64,000 nucleotides of DNA from an uncultured Nitrospirota bacterium (GCA_937139405.1 CAKZPV010000004.1:248001-312000), one strand, 5' to 3'. Counted from the first letter of the stretch, positions 35,730 to 45,275 are shown. Made by a program: numbers and translations. The notes: a model not told the origin generated them from the letters alone.

Positions 35730-36671
35730 CTATTTCTGAACTCCTTTTTCCTTGGAACCTTGCTGAATATTAAGACGTTGCTTCCACCAATTCACCGTTT
35801 GCTCTAAGCCTTGCTCCAATTCATGCTTGGGAACCCAACCCACTTCTTTCGTTAACCGTGTCACATCGGCAACAAGTAAATTGGGATCATCTGGGGGTGT
35901 TGATCTCGCCCCCAACTTAATCAAGTCATGGCCACCCAGCTTATCGGCGATTTCATAGATCATGCTTTTTAAAGAAACTGCACAACCAGAGCCAATATTT
36001 ACAGGACCTCTAACCTCACTGTTTAATAGCGAGATGAATGCTTCCGCGACATCTTTGACAAAGAGATAATCACGAATTTGGTTTCCATGAGAACAAGGAA
36101 CCTGATCGCCACAAATCACTGATCGAATCACAAAAGGAATCAATCGATTGGCATGTTCATCTGGTCCATATAGAAAAAAAATACGCCCCCAGGCGGTGCT
36201 GAGTCCGGCTTGCTTCCCAAATGCCTCTAACATTTCCTGTAGCGCTTTCTTACAGATACCATACGGAGTCGAAGGCATAAGCGGCGTTACAGTTTCGGAA
36301 CAATATCCGTATCGCCAATCATACTCAGCACAGGTTCCAGCCATAACCACCCGCTGACCTCCTGATTCGGCAAAGGCGTGAAGCAAGAATAGACTCGCTT
36401 GAACCCATCGAAAATTGTCTTTGGAGGTCCAGAACTCCCCCGGAACTACAGTCCACGCCAAATGAAGAAGATGAGTTGGCTTGACCGTACGAATCAGCTC
36501 TGAAGTCTGAGCCCAATCCAACAAATCAGCCTGGTGCCAAGAAACCTCTGAGCATTCTTGCGGTTTTGATCTCAAGGAAACAGCATGAACCTCCGCACCA
36601 CTTGCTGAAAGAAAAGGCAAACATTGCCGACCGATGAAACCTGTCGCACCAGTCAGTAAAACTCTTTTCAT
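35730..36671 (-). CDS. NAD-dependent epimerase/reductase (extended SDR) of the CDP-sugar operon
   Basis: A 313-residue extended short-chain dehydrogenase. VLLTGATGFIGRQCL is the Rossmann GxxGxxG, and TPYGICKKALQEML has the catalytic Tyr-x-x-x-Lys. IRDYLFVKDVAEAFI and VNIGSG are conserved further on, and EVGWVPKHELEQGLEQTV is the typical C-terminal substrate domain. Its start codon overlaps the stop of the RfbC-like gene by 4 bases and its stop is 2 bases before the next start, so it is tightly coupled in the operon. The expected role is 4-ketoreduction or epimerisation of the CDP-4-keto-6-deoxy sugar made by RfbF/RfbG. Confidence 0.83.
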   Translation of the reverse strand: MKRVLLTGATGFIGRQCLPFLSASGAEVHAVSLRSKPQECSEVSWHQADLLDWAQTSELIRTVKPTHLLHLAWTVVPGEFWTSKDNFRWVQASLFLLHAFAESGGQRVVMAGTCAEYDWRYGYCSETVTPLMPSTPYGICKKALQEMLEAFGKQAGLSTAWGRIFFLYGPDEHANRLIPFVIRSVICGDQVPCSHGNQIRDYLFVKDVAEAFISLLNSEVRGPVNIGSGCAVSLKSMIYEIADKLGGHDLIKLGARSTPPDDPNLLVADVTRLTKEVGWVPKHELEQGLEQTVNWWKQRLNIQQGSKEKGVQK

Positions 36672-37201
36672 AACACACAGTCAGAATAATTTTGATCTCT
36701 TGAAGACATGACTCGCGAATGAATGGACGGCCATTCAATACCAAATGCTGGGTCATTCCACCTTACGCCGCTCGCACAATCGGGAACATACGAATCAGAA
36801 ATTTGATAAAAAACCTCAGTATTGGGCTCGAGAGTCTGAAAGCCATGTGCAAAGCCTTCAGGAACATACATCATCTTATGATTTTCACACGTTAAAGTTT
36901 CCCCAATCCAAAGTTTTACAGTCGGTGAATGTTGGCGAAGATCAATAATCACATCATAAATTGCGCCCTGAGTACAGCGAACCAACTTTGCCTCTTCGTG
37001 AGGGGAAAGTTGGAAATGCATTCCACGAAGCGTGCCAATAGTGGAATTAAAAGAAATGCTGCATTGCACTAAATTGGGATTCAGGCCGTGCGCCTTAAAC
37101 TCCTCCTGACACCACATTCGCGCAAAATATCCTCGAGAATCTTCGCGTTTTTCTGGCTCAATAATAAAGGAGCCTTTGAGTTTCGTCTCATGAAAAATCA
37201 T
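36668..37201 (-). CDS. rfbC: dTDP-4-dehydrorhamnose 3,5-epimerase-like cupin
   Basis: A 177-residue RmlC-fold epimerase. LRGMHFQLSPHEEAKLV contains the catalytic His, GAIYDVIIDLRQHSPT the conserved strand, MMYVPEGFAHGFQTL the GFAHGF signature, and VFYQISDSYVP the catalytic Tyr region. In this operon the substrate should be a CDP-, not dTDP-, 4-keto-6-deoxyhexose, because glucose-1-phosphate cytidylyltransferase and CDP-glucose dehydratase are encoded just upstream. It would epimerise C3 and/or C5. It overlaps the C-methyltransferase stop and the SDR start by 4 bases each (ATGA), which indicates translational coupling. Confidence 0.88.
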   Translation of the reverse strand: MIFHETKLKGSFIIEPEKREDSRGYFARMWCQEEFKAHGLNPNLVQCSISFNSTIGTLRGMHFQLSPHEEAKLVRCTQGAIYDVIIDLRQHSPTVKLWIGETLTCENHKMMYVPEGFAHGFQTLEPNTEVFYQISDSYVPDCASGVRWNDPAFGIEWPSIHSRVMSSRDQNYSDCVL

Positions 37202-38436
37202 TCGTACACTTTCACATCAGGAATGGGAACAATGAATTTTCCGCCCCATTCCCGCACATACTTCATTTGTTCCATCACCTCCTCTTTAATATTCCATGGC
37301 AGAATCAACACATAATCTGGTCGTGTTTCTTTGATCGCATTCGGCTCGCAAATGGGAATATGGGTACCCGGTAGGAAATGATTTTGTTTATGGGGGCTTC
37401 GATCAACGGTATAGTCAAGAAAATCAGTTCCAATGCCACAGTAATTTAAGAGCGTGTTCCCTTTTGCCGGAGCTCCATATCCCACAATCGATTTCCCTTG
37501 TTCTTTTGCTCCAATTAAGAAGGACAAAAGTTGCCATTTCGTGCGATGAACAGTTTCGGCAAACGAAAGATAGGAGTCTAAGGCTGTGAGTCCAGTAGCC
37601 GCTTCCTTTTGCTGAAGCTCCTGAACGCTTGATTCGACTTGTCTTGAATTATCTGCAGCATGACGAGCATAGATCCGCAGAGAACCACCATGCGTCGTAA
37701 TTTCTTCCACATCAAAAATCGTTAAACCATGATGGCGGAAAATCTGTTCAGCAGCCCAAAAAGAGAAATATGAAAAATGTTCATGATAAATCGTGTCAAA
37801 CTGGTTTTCAGCCATCAACCGCATCAAATGAGGAAACTCAATCGTGATTGTGCCCTCAGGGGCAAGTAGAACTTTAAGCCCGCTGACAAAATCATTTAAG
37901 TCAGGCACATGAGCCAAAACATTGTTGCCAATTAGCAAATCCGCATGAATACCCTCCTCTACTAGGACTTGGGCATAGCGTTCCCCAAAAAATGAAACCC
38001 GTGTAGGAACCCCTTTATCTTGAGCCACCTTTGCGACATTTTCCGCCGGCTCAATACCCAAAACGGAAATGTTTTTCTTCATAAAATATTGCAGTAAGTA
38101 TCCATCATTACTAGCAATTTCTATGACAAGACTGTGGCTATCCAATTTTGTACGAGATGTAATCATATCTGAGTACACAGACGCATGTTGTAGCCAAATA
38201 TCGGAATAGGAAGAAAAATATGCATAGTCGCTGAAAATCCGATCAGGAGTCGAACAGTCCTTGAGCTGAACCAAAAAACACTGATCACAGACAAAAACAT
38301 ACAATGGGAAAAATGGCTCCATATCCCCTAAGTTCTCGGCCTTCACATAAGAATTTGCAAAAGGGGATGTGCCAAGATCAAGAAACGTGTGGGTCAGTAA
38401 CGTACCGCAAAAACGACAAGTTTGAGAACAGTTCAT
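37198..38436 (-). CDS. Nucleotide-sugar C-methyltransferase (TylCIII/NovU-like)
   Basis: A 412-residue enzyme with the three-part layout of sugar C-methyltransferases. There is an N-terminal zinc-binding domain (CRFC near residues 7-10, CDQC near 52-55), then a SAM domain (VIEIASNDGYLLQYF as motif I, GIEPAENVAKVA). The C-terminal domain has EITTHGGSLRIYA, GYGAPAKGNTLLNY and YTVDRSPHKQNHFLPG. Characterised relatives such as TylCIII add a methyl group to C3 of a 4-keto-6-deoxyhexose. Here it is followed by an epimerase and a reductase and preceded by the CDP-glucose pathway genes, which predicts a C-methyl-branched CDP-6-deoxyhexose. A GGTAGGA ribosome-binding site lies just before the ATG. Confidence 0.87.
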   Translation of the reverse strand: MNCSQTCRFCGTLLTHTFLDLGTSPFANSYVKAENLGDMEPFFPLYVFVCDQCFLVQLKDCSTPDRIFSDYAYFSSYSDIWLQHASVYSDMITSRTKLDSHSLVIEIASNDGYLLQYFMKKNISVLGIEPAENVAKVAQDKGVPTRVSFFGERYAQVLVEEGIHADLLIGNNVLAHVPDLNDFVSGLKVLLAPEGTITIEFPHLMRLMAENQFDTIYHEHFSYFSFWAAEQIFRHHGLTIFDVEEITTHGGSLRIYARHAADNSRQVESSVQELQQKEAATGLTALDSYLSFAETVHRTKWQLLSFLIGAKEQGKSIVGYGAPAKGNTLLNYCGIGTDFLDYTVDRSPHKQNHFLPGTHIPICEPNAIKETRPDYVLILPWNIKEEVMEQMKYVREWGGKFIVPIPDVKVYE

Positions 38437-38551
38437 AATCCTACCTTATGATAATGGGTTTTGTTTGTACGATCAGATTTTCGACTGGGAAAAAGTTGAT
38501 TGGGATATTGAACCATAAATGCGAAGGATAGAAAAATACAATCGACTCCTG

Positions 38552-39547
38552 TTAATGCTTCTCTAAACTTGTTCTTGTCATGAAATCTTTATACCATTCA
38601 ATCGTGTGCACAAGTCCCTTTTCCAAGCTAAACAATGGAGCCCATTTAAGAAGTCGCTTGGCCTTACTAGAATCAAGGTATTGATCTCTGATTTCTGCGC
38701 TAGCCTGATTTAAAATAGTTGGCTCTATGTGCTCACATTTCATTAACTTTTGAATATTTCCAACAATCTCCAATACAGTCCAAGCTTGTTCGCCGCTAAA
38801 ATTAAAAGCTTCTCCCCGAATATGTTTGTCTTGAGAATGCGAGGCAAGGAGTAGGTAGGCTTCCACAACGTCCTGAACAAAGATGTAGTCCCGAGTAAAT
38901 TTCCCATCACTTCGAATGATCGGCTTCTCATTATTAAAAAAACTTCGAATAGTACCGGGGACAATACGGCTCCAATTAAGATCACCCTCACCATAAATAT
39001 TACCGCATCTGGCTATCGTGACGGGCAAATCATATGTTTGGCTATAGGAACGCGCAAGCAAATCCGTACAGCTCTTACTTACATCATATGGAAATCGCCC
39101 CAGAGGGGCCATATCTTCTGTGTAGGGAAGAATATCCACGTCACCATAAGCCTTATCACTACTTGCAATAACGATTCGCTTGACTAACTTTTCATGAATC
39201 CGACAAGCTTCTAATACGTTGTAGGTCCCACGAATATTCGCTTCGAATGTGGGAAGTGGACTTCGGAGGGCAACACCAACCAAAGGTTGGGCACCAAGAT
39301 GAAAAACAGTATCTACATCATTCTCACTAATCGCACGTTCGAGAGTATGAAAATTTTCCAGTTCTCCAGAGACAACCGTCGTACCTTGAACATCTCCGCT
39401 ACGAATTAATTCACTGTGAGGATTCCAATCACGAATGAGCGTCACCACAAAAGCTCCCTCATGAAGTAATTTCTCAACAAGGGACGACCCGACGATGCCG
39501 GTAGCACCGGTAACAAGGATACGGCTTTCTTTCCAATTCATCATCAT
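38552..39547 (-). CDS. rfbG: CDP-glucose 4,6-dehydratase
   Basis: A 331-residue extended SDR. ILVTGATGIVGSSLV is the NAD-binding motif, FHLGAQPLVGVALRSP and IASSDKAYGDVD are characteristic of RfbG, and FPYDVSKSCTDLLARSY contains the Tyr-x-x-x-Lys pair. RCGNIYGEGDLNWSRIVPG is another family block. It converts CDP-glucose to CDP-4-keto-6-deoxyglucose. I start it at 39547, where the ATG overlaps the TGA of rfbF by the usual 4 bases. A frame opening 12 codons upstream would overlap rfbF more deeply. RfbH (the 3-dehydrase that follows in dideoxysugar pathways) is not in the window. Confidence 0.9.
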   Translation of the reverse strand: MMMNWKESRILVTGATGIVGSSLVEKLLHEGAFVVTLIRDWNPHSELIRSGDVQGTTVVSGELENFHTLERAISENDVDTVFHLGAQPLVGVALRSPLPTFEANIRGTYNVLEACRIHEKLVKRIVIASSDKAYGDVDILPYTEDMAPLGRFPYDVSKSCTDLLARSYSQTYDLPVTIARCGNIYGEGDLNWSRIVPGTIRSFFNNEKPIIRSDGKFTRDYIFVQDVVEAYLLLASHSQDKHIRGEAFNFSGEQAWTVLEIVGNIQKLMKCEHIEPTILNQASAEIRDQYLDSSKAKRLLKWAPLFSLEKGLVHTIEWYKDFMTRTSLEKH

Positions 39548-40320
39548 TTCCAAACCTTCCAAGGAGGATTGCCCGAAGCACATAATTCTTCTAGATGCAT
39601 TTTATCACGAAGCGAGTCCATTGAATGCCAAAAGCCCTTATGGGGAAAAGCAGAAAGCCTTCCCTCAAGCGCAAGACTCTCTAACGGCCCATGTTCCCAA
39701 ACTGTCAGATCATCCGAAATATAATCCATCACTCCAGGCTCTAATACGAAAAATCCGCCGTTTATCCAGGCATTGTCTCCTGGTGGCTTTTCAGTGAAAC
39801 AAGGAACTTTTGTCGCACCTTTCTCTAAAAGAAATGACCCAAAACGCCCAGCTGGTTGAATGGCCGTAACAGTAGCCAAGTTCTTTTGTTCTTTATGAAA
39901 CGCAATTAATTCTGTAACATTGACGTCACTTACCCCATCCCCGTACGTAAAACAAAAGGTTTCATCGCCAATATAATCTTGAACACGCTTCAGACGCCCT
40001 CCGGTCAATGTTCGCTCTCCTGTATCGACTAAAGTCACTTTCCATGGTTCTGCGCTGTTTTGATGGACATGCATCTTATTGTTTTTTATGTCAAAGGTCA
40101 TATCGGACGTGTGGAGGAAATAGTTAGCAAAAAATTCTTTGATCATATAACTTTTGTATCCGCAACAAATAATAAAATCATTGACACCATAGGCAGAATA
40201 AATTTTCATGATATGCCATAGGATCGGCTTGCCTCCAATCTCAACCATTGGCTTGGGGCGCGAAGTGGTTTCTTCAGAAAGTCGAGTACCAAACCCGCCA
40301 GCTAGGATAATTGCTTTCAT
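39544..40320 (-). CDS. rfbF: Glucose-1-phosphate cytidylyltransferase
   Basis: A 258-residue nucleotidyltransferase of the RfbF family, with the family's usual length. MKAIILAGGFGTRLSEET is the CTP-binding start, RPKPMVEIGGKPILWHIM the sugar-phosphate-binding block, and FCFTYGDGVSDVN holds the metal-binding Asp. INGGFFVLEPGV is the conserved C-terminal element. It makes CDP-glucose from CTP and glucose 1-phosphate and opens the CDP-sugar pathway. A strong GAGGAG ribosome-binding site lies about 5 bases before the ATG. The 436-base leader upstream suggests it is the first gene of this sub-operon. Confidence 0.93.
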   Translation of the reverse strand: MKAIILAGGFGTRLSEETTSRPKPMVEIGGKPILWHIMKIYSAYGVNDFIICCGYKSYMIKEFFANYFLHTSDMTFDIKNNKMHVHQNSAEPWKVTLVDTGERTLTGGRLKRVQDYIGDETFCFTYGDGVSDVNVTELIAFHKEQKNLATVTAIQPAGRFGSFLLEKGATKVPCFTEKPPGDNAWINGGFFVLEPGVMDYISDDLTVWEHGPLESLALEGRLSAFPHKGFWHSMDSLRDKMHLEELCASGNPPWKVWK

Positions 40321-40756
40321 AATTCTCCTCTATCTTCAAGTAAGCGTGAGCTCAAAAAATTTGCCGTAAAATTAAAATGAGTGAACAGCCGTTTTAGCGG
40401 GCCTAGGTGTGATATAAGGGTAAATTCTTATACTCATCAACCAAGGCGATTTTGACAAATCGTAGACCGACAGGCAGTAGAAACTAATGTCGAACAATTC
40501 AAGGGAAAAATCTAAAAGAAAAAACCTATTGAGGGAACGCCGCACACGGTCAAATACATACGCCCGGCGAGAGGAAATAGCGCCTAGTTTAAAATACTAT
40601 GGCTAGTATGCCATGAACATAAAAAAAATCAACTATTATTTCAATTCCTGAAATAAGAGTGAAAGTTTCTCCCTATAGTTTTGTCAACTTCAATGTAGTT
40701 TAACGCCAATTATCGTATTGTATAACCATCTTTATTTATAAAACGGTCTCACATTA
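40321..40756. other. Intergenic leader upstream of rfbF
   Basis: A 436-base AT-rich stretch between the stop of the exophosphatase gene and rfbF. It is the likely place for a promoter or antitermination site of the CDP-sugar operon. I looked for an ops-type element (core GGTAGC followed by GT) on the minus strand and did not find one. Confidence 0.35.
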
Positions 40757-43700
40757 TTAAGTGGGATACGTGTAGTCGACAAAGAACCATGTACTACCCG
40801 AACCTGCGCGATACCACAGGCGCACGTACACCGGATTCCCATTGATGGGAATGCCCGTCACTAATTGAGAAGTATTCGCGCCCACGTTTAGGGAAAAGAT
40901 ATCACCCCACGGCGAATTCGCCACCGAGGCTTGACTTGTCCCAACTCCAAGATAAAACTCACCCCATCCCACCCCGGGATCCCATTGAAAAGTCACGGAC
41001 GAGGTCGTGATTGGAGTGCTGGGGACTGGAGTGGTCATACTCGGAATCCCACTCCCACCACCACCAACCGTAATCATCACTGTCGCTGGCGTCGGATCGG
41101 CCAGCGGCGGGCTAGCTGCATCCGTCACCGTATAGGTCACGGTAAACGTCCCTGCCGTATTAAACTGCACTGGCCCAGGATCTTCTTGCGTCGAATTGGC
41201 CACGCCCGAGCCGGCCCCAAAGGTCCATAAATGGGTCAGCGGCAAATTATTATCTGGATCCGTCCCCGTGCCGTTAAAGGTCACCGAGTCGCCGGCATTA
41301 ATCGTCTGCGGACCCGCCGGCAGATCGATCACTCCATTCGGGGCTTGATTACCCGTCCCGGTGGGGTACGTGTAGTCGATAAAGAACCACGGATTGCCGG
41401 ATCCTGCCACGCGATACCACAGGCGCACATACACCGGATTCCCATTGATGGGAATACCCGTCACCAATTGGGAGGTATTCGCGCCCGTGGAATTGGCAAA
41501 GATATCCCCATAGGGCGAATTCGCTACCGAGGCCTGGCTCGTTCCGACCCCTAACCAATATTCTCCCCACCCGACCCCGGGCGTCCAGTCAAAGGTCACC
41601 GAAGAGGTCGTGATCGGAGTGCTGGGGACCGGAGTGGTCATACTCGGGATTCCACTCCCACCACCAACCGTAATCTCCACTGTCGCTGGCGTCGGATCGG
41701 CCAACGGCGGGCTAGCTGCATCCGTCACCGTATAGGTCACGGTAAACGTCCCTGCCGTGTTAAACTGCACCGGCCCAGGATCTTCCTGCGTCGAATTGGC
41801 CACGCCCGAGCCGGCCCCAAAGGTCCATAAATGGGTCAGTGGCAAATTATTATCTGGATCCGTCCCCGTGCCGTTAAAGGTCACCGAGTCGCCGGCATTG
41901 ATCGTCTGCGGACCCGCCGGCAGATCAATCACTCCATTCGGGGCTTGATTAGCAGGACCGCCTCCATCACTTTCCTGCAACCGCACAGCACTGCCATATT
42001 TTCCTCTGAATTCCTCGCCTGCAGCCCCGTTAAAACTGATAGTCAGCACGACATCGCCATCGGGACCAGGATCAATAGCATTAAAGCGGGCGACATATCC
42101 GTTATTATTATCTGAAGGCAGACGCGTAGAGGTATCGGTTGGCCCAGTAAAGAGCACCCCGTTTGTTTCATCAGGATTGTCATTTGCGAAGGAACTGACA
42201 TTCGAAAAGGCATCATGATCAGAGATTGTTACTAAGGAAGCACGATCCCAATCGTCAACGGGAGCAACAACACGGTCACGATCGGAGAAAAATGTCACAT
42301 CATAAACCTTATTCGGATTCATACCCGAAAAAGTCAGCACTAAATTATTGGCGGCTGAATCGACATAACTGATGACGCCTTGGCCAGTAACAATCTGATC
42401 AAAAATAGCCAGAGCATCTCCGGATGTTGGGTTGACACCCTGTGCAGCATTAGCAACTCCATCATAGGTTCCACCCGTTATCGACAACATTACAGAAGTC
42501 GTCAGACCAGTCGCAAAATCAACCAGTAGTCCACTTGAATTTAATCCTGAATTCCCCACGGGCGACGTAAGCGTCGTGATCCTCGTGCTCAATTGCGTCG
42601 CTTCCCATGCTAGATCATTGTATGCCGTAAAATTTTCTATCGTGCCTTGCTGCGTGGGATATGTGTAGTCGACAAAGAACCATGTACTACCCGAACCTGC
42701 GCGATACCACAGGCGCACGTACACCGGATTCCCATTGATGGGAATGCCCGTCACTAATTGAGAAGTATTCGCGCCCACGTTTAGGGAAAAGATATCACCC
42801 CACGGCGAATTCGCCACCGAGGCTTGACTTGTCCCAACTCCAAGATAAAACTCACCCCATCCCACCCCGGGATCCCATTGAAAAGTCACGGACGAGGTCG
42901 TGATTGGAGTGCTGGGGACTGGAGTGGTCATACTCGGAATCCCACTCCCACCACCACCAACCGTAATCATCACTGTCGCTGGCGTCGGATCGGCCAGCGG
43001 CGGGCTAGCTGCATCCGTCACCGTATAGGTCACGGTAAACGTCCCTGCCGTATTAAACTGCACTGGCCCAGGATCTTCTTGCGTCGAATTGGCCACGCCC
43101 GAGCCGGCCCCAAAGGTCCATAAATGGGTCAGCGGCAAATTATTATCTGGATCCGTCCCCGTGCCGTTAAAGGTCACCGAGTCGCCGGCATTAATCGTCT
43201 GCGGACCCGCCGGCAGATCGATCACTCCATTCGGGGCTTGATTACCCGTCCCGGTGGGGTACGTGTAGTCGATAAAGAACCACGGATTGCCGGATCCTGC
43301 CACGCGATACCACAGGCGCACATACACCGGATTCCCATTGATGGGAATACCCGTCACCAATTGGGAGGTATTCGCGCCCGTGGAATTGGCAAAGATATCC
43401 CCATAGGGCGAATTCGCTACCGAGGCCTGGCTCGTTCCGACCCCTAACCAATATTCTCCCCACCCGACCCCGGGCGTCCAGTCAAAGGTCACCGAAGAGG
43501 TCGTGATCGGAGTGCTGGGGACCGGAGTGGTCATACTCGGGATATTTGACGTATCTTGAACCGTAATGTTGACGGTATCATTGCCCATCAGGACAGAGTC
43601 ATTCGCTTCCAACTGCAGCACATAATTCCCCTCAAGACTAAAACTTACTGTCGTATCCACAACACTTGGATCTGCAAAGGTTACTGTCCCAGGTCCAGAC

Positions 43701-45274
43701 CCGGTCCATGTTGTCGTCACCGTACCAGGTGGCACCGGATCCCCATCATCACTGACTGTTCCGTTTAAAGTGGTCGTCGCCCCAACCGAGGTCGTTTGAT
43801 CGGAGCCAGCAGAAACGATGGGGGCTTGATTACCTACAGGATGATTTATGGCAAAGGTGTCGGTGAATAGTCCGTTATCAGCTCGAAGATTTCGTAGGGT
43901 AAGCGTGGTCCCAGCACTGTCCATATCCATCAACACCGATCCGAACTGAGCCTCGGAGAAGAACATGACGGGATGCGGTCCCGCAGGGTTAGCCCCGATA
44001 CTTCTTCCTCCATGACCCGCAACGACATAGACCGTGCCATTTTGGTATGCCCCATTACCAGAAGGATCCCCATCTCCCGAATCAAGGATATTCCCACTTG
44101 CTTGCAAAGTAGCAAAGTCAGGTGTCGCGAAATTTGGACTCGTGCCATATCCATAAGCTCCTAGCAAGGGATATGAACGTTCGTAGATATGTGAATGCCC
44201 ACCCATGACAAGATCAACATTTCCGGCTTCCAATATTGGAAGAATAGTCTCACGCATATCAGTAAGACGACCACCACTATCAAAATTAGCGTCAGAGTCA
44301 TGCGTTCCTTTGGTGTAGGGTGGATGGTGAAAGAACACAATCACCCATTCCTGACCTGTCCCAGCAAGATCGTTTTGGAGCCATGTCAACATCGTCGAAC
44401 CTGGCGACCGGCTACTATCCATGGAATCAAGAACAATGAAATGCACATTCGCATAATCAAAGGAATAATACGCTTCTGTCCCAGAAGCAAATCCCCCGAT
44501 TTCAGCAGCAGTCGGTAAGACATGAGCTTCATAATATGGACCCGTCTGTAAGGACGTATTCACCGAACCAGCTTCATGGTTCCCTAAGGTCGGCCACAGA
44601 GGTGTATGTCGTAGAATCCCCCCACCACCCACATTATTATAAATATTGAAATGATTGGCCGTGAACTCCCCATCCAACCCATCATCATAGGCTATGTCTC
44701 CAGCATGAAGAATAATATTCGGTGGTGTCGAGGCTGTCGCAGTCAGCATCGAATTCCGAACAGCTATTTGATCAGAGCCACCATCACCAGAATCCCCAAG
44801 AATCCATGCAGAAAAAGCTGCTGGTGCCCCGACAACGGGCGCAGCATTAAAGTAATGATCAACAGTAGCGCCTCCTTCACAATCTGCTGACAACCCTCCA
44901 CCAGAAACGGTTCCCACGTTATAAAAATAGGTTGTCCCAGCATTCAATCCAGTTATAGTAACGGTGTGATCCTTGACGTTGGAGTTTGATTGAGGAATAA
45001 CTGCAGCTCCGGTTGCAGTCAGGTTCAGACTGCCAGATGTCGTTCCATACTGTACCCGACTATCATTAGAACAGGTCAGATTCGTCCGCCATACAATAGT
45101 CATCGAGGAAGGCGACGGAGATTGTAGGTAGGGCTCACGCACAAGCGCTGCGAGAGAAGGGACAACAGACCCCAAGAATACTGAGAACATACAACAAATA
45201 AGCACCGCACCTCGGACTGTTCGGCGTAAAGATTCGGTCATGATGAAAAGGGAATAAGGACTCGGATTTCTCAT
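40757..45274 (-). CDS. Secreted purple-acid-phosphatase-like metallophosphoesterase with repeated PKD/Ig-like modules
   Basis: A 1505-residue exoprotein. A signal peptide (about 1-43) is followed by an FN3-like domain opening with VREPYLQSPSP (45-140), as in purple acid phosphatases. The calcineurin-like core has all metal ligands: GDSGD (Asp161), HAGDIAYDD (Asp193), LGNHE (Asn232, His233), HHPPYT (His316/317) and GGHSHIYER (His360, His362). A PKD/Ig-like domain (480-575) is followed by module A (IPSMTTPVPSTP to YTYPT) at 578-674, 778-874, 1209-1304 and 1409-1505. Module B (NQAPNGVIDLPAG) occurs at 678, 1109 and 1308. A different domain occupies about 878-1105. The start is supported by GGAAGG eight bases before the ATG. 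It probably hydrolyses phosphoesters at the cell surface. Confidence 0.85.
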   Translation of the reverse strand: MRNPSPYSLFIMTESLRRTVRGAVLICCMFSVFLGSVVPSLAALVREPYLQSPSPSSMTIVWRTNLTCSNDSRVQYGTTSGSLNLTATGAAVIPQSNSNVKDHTVTITGLNAGTTYFYNVGTVSGGGLSADCEGGATVDHYFNAAPVVGAPAAFSAWILGDSGDGGSDQIAVRNSMLTATASTPPNIILHAGDIAYDDGLDGEFTANHFNIYNNVGGGGILRHTPLWPTLGNHEAGSVNTSLQTGPYYEAHVLPTAAEIGGFASGTEAYYSFDYANVHFIVLDSMDSSRSPGSTMLTWLQNDLAGTGQEWVIVFFHHPPYTKGTHDSDANFDSGGRLTDMRETILPILEAGNVDLVMGGHSHIYERSYPLLGAYGYGTSPNFATPDFATLQASGNILDSGDGDPSGNGAYQNGTVYVVAGHGGRSIGANPAGPHPVMFFSEAQFGSVLMDMDSAGTTLTLRNLRADNGLFTDTFAINHPVGNQAPIVSAGSDQTTSVGATTTLNGTVSDDGDPVPPGTVTTTWTGSGPGTVTFADPSVVDTTVSFSLEGNYVLQLEANDSVLMGNDTVNITVQDTSNIPSMTTPVPSTPITTSSVTFDWTPGVGWGEYWLGVGTSQASVANSPYGDIFANSTGANTSQLVTGIPINGNPVYVRLWYRVAGSGNPWFFIDYTYPTGTGNQAPNGVIDLPAGPQTINAGDSVTFNGTGTDPDNNLPLTHLWTFGAGSGVANSTQEDPGPVQFNTAGTFTVTYTVTDAASPPLADPTPATVMITVGGGGSGIPSMTTPVPSTPITTSSVTFQWDPGVGWGEFYLGVGTSQASVANSPWGDIFSLNVGANTSQLVTGIPINGNPVYVRLWYRAGSGSTWFFVDYTYPTQQGTIENFTAYNDLAWEATQLSTRITTLTSPVGNSGLNSSGLLVDFATGLTTSVMLSITGGTYDGVANAAQGVNPTSGDALAIFDQIVTGQGVISYVDSAANNLVLTFSGMNPNKVYDVTFFSDRDRVVAPVDDWDRASLVTISDHDAFSNVSSFANDNPDETNGVLFTGPTDTSTRLPSDNNNGYVARFNAIDPGPDGDVVLTISFNGAAGEEFRGKYGSAVRLQESDGGGPANQAPNGVIDLPAGPQTINAGDSVTFNGTGTDPDNNLPLTHLWTFGAGSGVANSTQEDPGPVQFNTAGTFTVTYTVTDAASPPLADPTPATVEITVGGGSGIPSMTTPVPSTPITTSSVTFDWTPGVGWGEYWLGVGTSQASVANSPYGDIFANSTGANTSQLVTGIPINGNPVYVRLWYRVAGSGNPWFFIDYTYPTGTGNQAPNGVIDLPAGPQTINAGDSVTFNGTGTDPDNNLPLTHLWTFGAGSGVANSTQEDPGPVQFNTAGTFTVTYTVTDAASPPLADPTPATVMITVGGGGSGIPSMTTPVPSTPITTSSVTFQWDPGVGWGEFYLGVGTSQASVANSPWGDIFSLNVGANTSQLVTGIPINGNPVYVRLWYRAGSGSTWFFVDYTYPT
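40760..41650 (-). repeat. Near-identical direct repeat inside the exophosphatase gene, distal copy
   Basis: An 891-base block encoding modules A-B-A (residues 1209-1505). It lies exactly 1893 bases from its partner at 42653-43543, so the reading frame is kept. In the stretches I compared, the only difference I found is C at 40769 against T at 42662. Even third-codon positions match, which means a recent duplication or ongoing gene conversion. Confidence 0.9.
42653..43543 (-). repeat. Near-identical direct repeat inside the exophosphatase gene, proximal copy
   Basis: Partner of the block at 40760-41650, encoding residues 578-874. The match ends sharply near 43540, where this copy runs into a unique linker (DTSN before IPSMTT) and the other into a Gly-Ser linker. 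A third, shorter copy of module B (about 41651-41950) differs at scattered silent positions, so it comes from an older duplication. Confidence 0.9.
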
Positions 45275-45275
45275 G

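Noticed and set aside
40931-43447. Pairs of identical plus-strand open frames (99 and 107 codons, each present twice)
   Set aside because: They are antisense to the exophosphatase and identical only because the underlying 891-base block is duplicated. Their basic, Arg/His-rich translations are typical of antisense frames.
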